From NCBI GenBank assembly GCA_029987045.1, contig DALTWN010000005.1:1-15960 (forward strand): DNA of 15,960 nt, given 5' to 3'. The first letter of the stretch is position 1; each line of letters begins with the position of its first letter. Below the pieces are notes generated by a model. It was not told the DNA's origin, searched no databases, and was given only the letters and a program-made list of their open reading frames with translations. The stretch comes from Methanocorpusculum sp. GTDB taxonomy: Archaea > Halobacteriota > Methanomicrobia > Methanomicrobiales > Methanocorpusculaceae. A program made the translations under genes and the position numbers. Shown piece after piece: positions 14,328-15,960 of the stretch.

Positions 14328-15932
14328 TTATACAATATCGATAAGCTGCCGTTTATTCAGCGTACAGTGCAGTACGATTCCAAGAGCAAGGATGATGAGT
14401 GAAAAGCCGCACAGAATAAGCGGAGCTGCCCACCATAACTGCGTTCCGGTTCCGACAAATACCAGAATAAAGGCTATTATCAACGTACCCAGTGCAATCA
14501 GAATCGAAAGGAGAAGACCCACTCCCTGTTTTACCGCCTCACTTTCGGATTTCCAGGTGAAGTTCGGATGACGGACTGCCACTCTCAGACCGAATACGGA
14601 CATGAAATAGATATAGACCAGCGGAAGAAGCAGTATGGCAATCGCTTCGAGTACATTCGGCTGGAGTGCGATGATAAGGATGATTTCCGATATCAGATAA
14701 AATGGCAGGGCAACTGCATAATTGACCTTGAGTTTAGTTGAGAAGATCTCCTTTGCTGTTACCGGCAGTGTCTGGGTAATCCACCAGTTTTTACCTTCAA
14801 TGGATATCGATGCACAGGTTGTCGATGAAAGTGCAGCCAATCCTCCGATTACAAGCGGACAAAGCATTTTCATTGCATCCATATTTCCGAACTTTGCCTC
14901 CAATCCGGCAGTACCGCCAGTGGAGAGAATGAAGATTGCAAAAACAATCATCAAGATATAGCCAAAGAGAGTATTGAAGACATACGTTGTTGATGACGTA
15001 TAGCGCTTGAACTCACGTTTGAACAGGGATTTTTTACGGGGAACAGCAACCTGATCGTGCATTACATAATTATGCCGGGCATCACGGATCTGCATGGCCT
15101 GGCAAATCGGAAGATATTTCCAGGAAACCAGGAACAAAAGGATAACATACAGACCCACGGAGATCCCCACATAACACATGAACGAGAGAATACCCCCCAT
15201 CAGGCCTTCCGTAAACAGTGTTGCCGGAACATACCAGCCGGTCAATGCCGAGAAGTTTGCCGACAGGAGATCTGCGAGATTCGATGGCAGAGAGCTTCCA
15301 CCATTCCCGAACATAAAGGTAAAGTACAGAAGGAATGCAGTCACCATCAGTGCAAGACCGAGAATGACAATGATAAGCTTCCTATGGCGCATGTGGGCGG
15401 AAATGGCATAGAGAACTGCACCGATTGCCGTCGAGATGGTCAGCGGGATTAGCGGGGTCAGCAGAACACCGACAATCGCTGCGACGATAAATATAGGTGC
15501 AATTATCAGATTCATGCCGCAGACAATCAGGCCTGGAACCATTACAACCAGTGCAATCATCAGATTTGTAACGTACAGCTCCAAAAAGCGGCTTGCAACA
15601 ATCTGCGTGGAGGTTACCGGCAGTGCCACTTCTGCTTCGAAGAGTTTCAAATCAAAAACTGTAGCACCTGATCTAAATACATTGAGAATGAAGATGAATA
15701 CCGCTGCAAATACTGCTACAAGCGCAGGAATCTGTGTAGTTTGTCCTAGCATCACCAGCGCATTCGAAACGAGCGTTACCAGGACAATAATTGCAATTCC
15801 AACAATTACATAGGTCGCAAGAAGTCCGAGGGATTTCTTCCACTTTCGGTCATCTGAAGATGCAAATCCTTCACTGATTCCAAGCGATCCTTTCAGATGC
15901 ACCCGCGCCAGCCGAAGGATATTACTCGACAT
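14328..15932 (-). CDS. ABC exporter permease, ABC-2-like
   Basis: The 534-residue integral membrane protein has roughly twelve predicted helices in two similar halves. Each half starts with a charged segment (RKWKKSLG near residue 30, KKSLFKREFKRYTSS near 300) leading into a first helix. A cytoplasmic linker around 280-310 (QAMQIRDARHNYVMHDQ) joins them. LKLFEAEVALPVTSTQI and WWITQTLPVTAKEIFSTKL are equivalent segments in the two halves. This is the layout of two-half putative ABC exporters whose substrates are mostly unknown. The ATPase would be the overlapping upstream gene cut by the window edge. GAGGT at 15941-15945 stands eight bases before the ATG. A hairpin with T7 follows the stop. 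It could export a peptide, lipid or drug, and I cannot tell which. Confidence 0.82.
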   Translation of the reverse strand: MSSNILRLARVHLKGSLGISEGFASSDDRKWKKSLGLLATYVIVGIAIIVLVTLVSNALVMLGQTTQIPALVAVFAAVFIFILNVFRSGATVFDLKLFEAEVALPVTSTQIVASRFLELYVTNLMIALVVMVPGLIVCGMNLIIAPIFIVAAIVGVLLTPLIPLTISTAIGAVLYAISAHMRHRKLIIVILGLALMVTAFLLYFTFMFGNGGSSLPSNLADLLSANFSALTGWYVPATLFTEGLMGGILSFMCYVGISVGLYVILLFLVSWKYLPICQAMQIRDARHNYVMHDQVAVPRKKSLFKREFKRYTSSTTYVFNTLFGYILMIVFAIFILSTGGTAGLEAKFGNMDAMKMLCPLVIGGLAALSSTTCASISIEGKNWWITQTLPVTAKEIFSTKLKVNYAVALPFYLISEIILIIALQPNVLEAIAILLLPLVYIYFMSVFGLRVAVRHPNFTWKSESEAVKQGVGLLLSILIALGTLIIAFILVFVGTGTQLWWAAPLILCGFSLIILALGIVLHCTLNKRQLIDIV

Positions 15933-15960
15933 TGGCCACTACCTCGAGGAACACCGATTC
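15922..15960 (-). CDS. Last codons of the upstream gene, probably the exporter's ABC ATPase
   Basis: Read on the minus strand from the window edge, one frame gives ESVFLEVVANVE and then a TAA at 15922-15924. ESVFLEV resembles the end of many ABC exporter ATPases (L-E-x-V-F-L-x-L/V). The stop overlaps the permease start by 11 bases, the usual arrangement for an ATPase-permease pair. Only 12 residues are visible, so the assignment rests mainly on context. Confidence 0.55.
   Translation of the reverse strand, partial: ESVFLEVVANVE

Noticed and set aside
1..15960. Search by eye for CRISPR arrays, tRNA or rRNA genes, insertion sequences and attachment sites
   Set aside because: No regularly spaced repeats, tRNA-like cloverleaf in the spacers, transposase genes or flanking duplications were seen.

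Overview
The window looks like a chromosomal segment from a methanogenic euryarchaeon, most plausibly a Methanocorpusculum-like member of the Methanomicrobiales. This is inferred from gene families and base composition and no search was run. The archaeal signs are an archaeal-type valyl-tRNA synthetase, an archaeal NadM adenylyltransferase, a long archaeal FKBP isomerase, and TATA-like boxes placed about 26-37 bases before start codons. The SerRS fragment is of the common bacterial-type class II form, not the rare methanogen-type SerRS. The segment is gene dense. No gap exceeds 200 bases, and I saw no RNA genes, insertion sequences, CRISPR arrays or phage genes.

Layout. On the plus strand, the 3' end of serS (1-363) is followed by valS (549-3149) and a calcineurin-like phosphoesterase (3304-3963). 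A minus-strand block follows, transcribed from 6969 down to 3989: a TPR protein, larB, nadM, a YkgJ-type cysteine-cluster protein, and an overlapping 85-residue six-cysteine protein. Divergent from it is a FecCD-type metal-complex uptake operon (7081-9985: permease, ATPase, lipoprotein). Then come a large Kef-type cation/proton antiporter with RCK domains (10110-12260), an FKBP/SlyD-like isomerase with a lysine/alanine-rich tail (12415-13287), and the radical SAM enzyme of the AmmeMemoRadiSam group (13310-14299). At the right end, on the minus strand, an ABC exporter permease (14328-15932) overlaps the last codons of a cut-off gene, probably its ATPase (15922-15960).

How the genes work together. 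The clearest functional link is larB and nadM, which share an ATGA stop/start. NadM-family enzymes can make nicotinic acid adenine dinucleotide, and LarB uses that compound as the starting material of the nickel-pincer nucleotide cofactor. The uptake operon is a complete three-gene importer, with two inverted repeats near its start that could be operators. Lead genes tend to have a TATA-like box so close to the start codon that leaderless or very short-leader mRNAs are likely. Several genes inside operons, and the antiporter gene, have clear Shine-Dalgarno sites. I found no obviously new multi-gene system. The best leads are the larB-nadM coupling, the paired cysteine-rich proteins, and the histone-H1-like tail on the FKBP.
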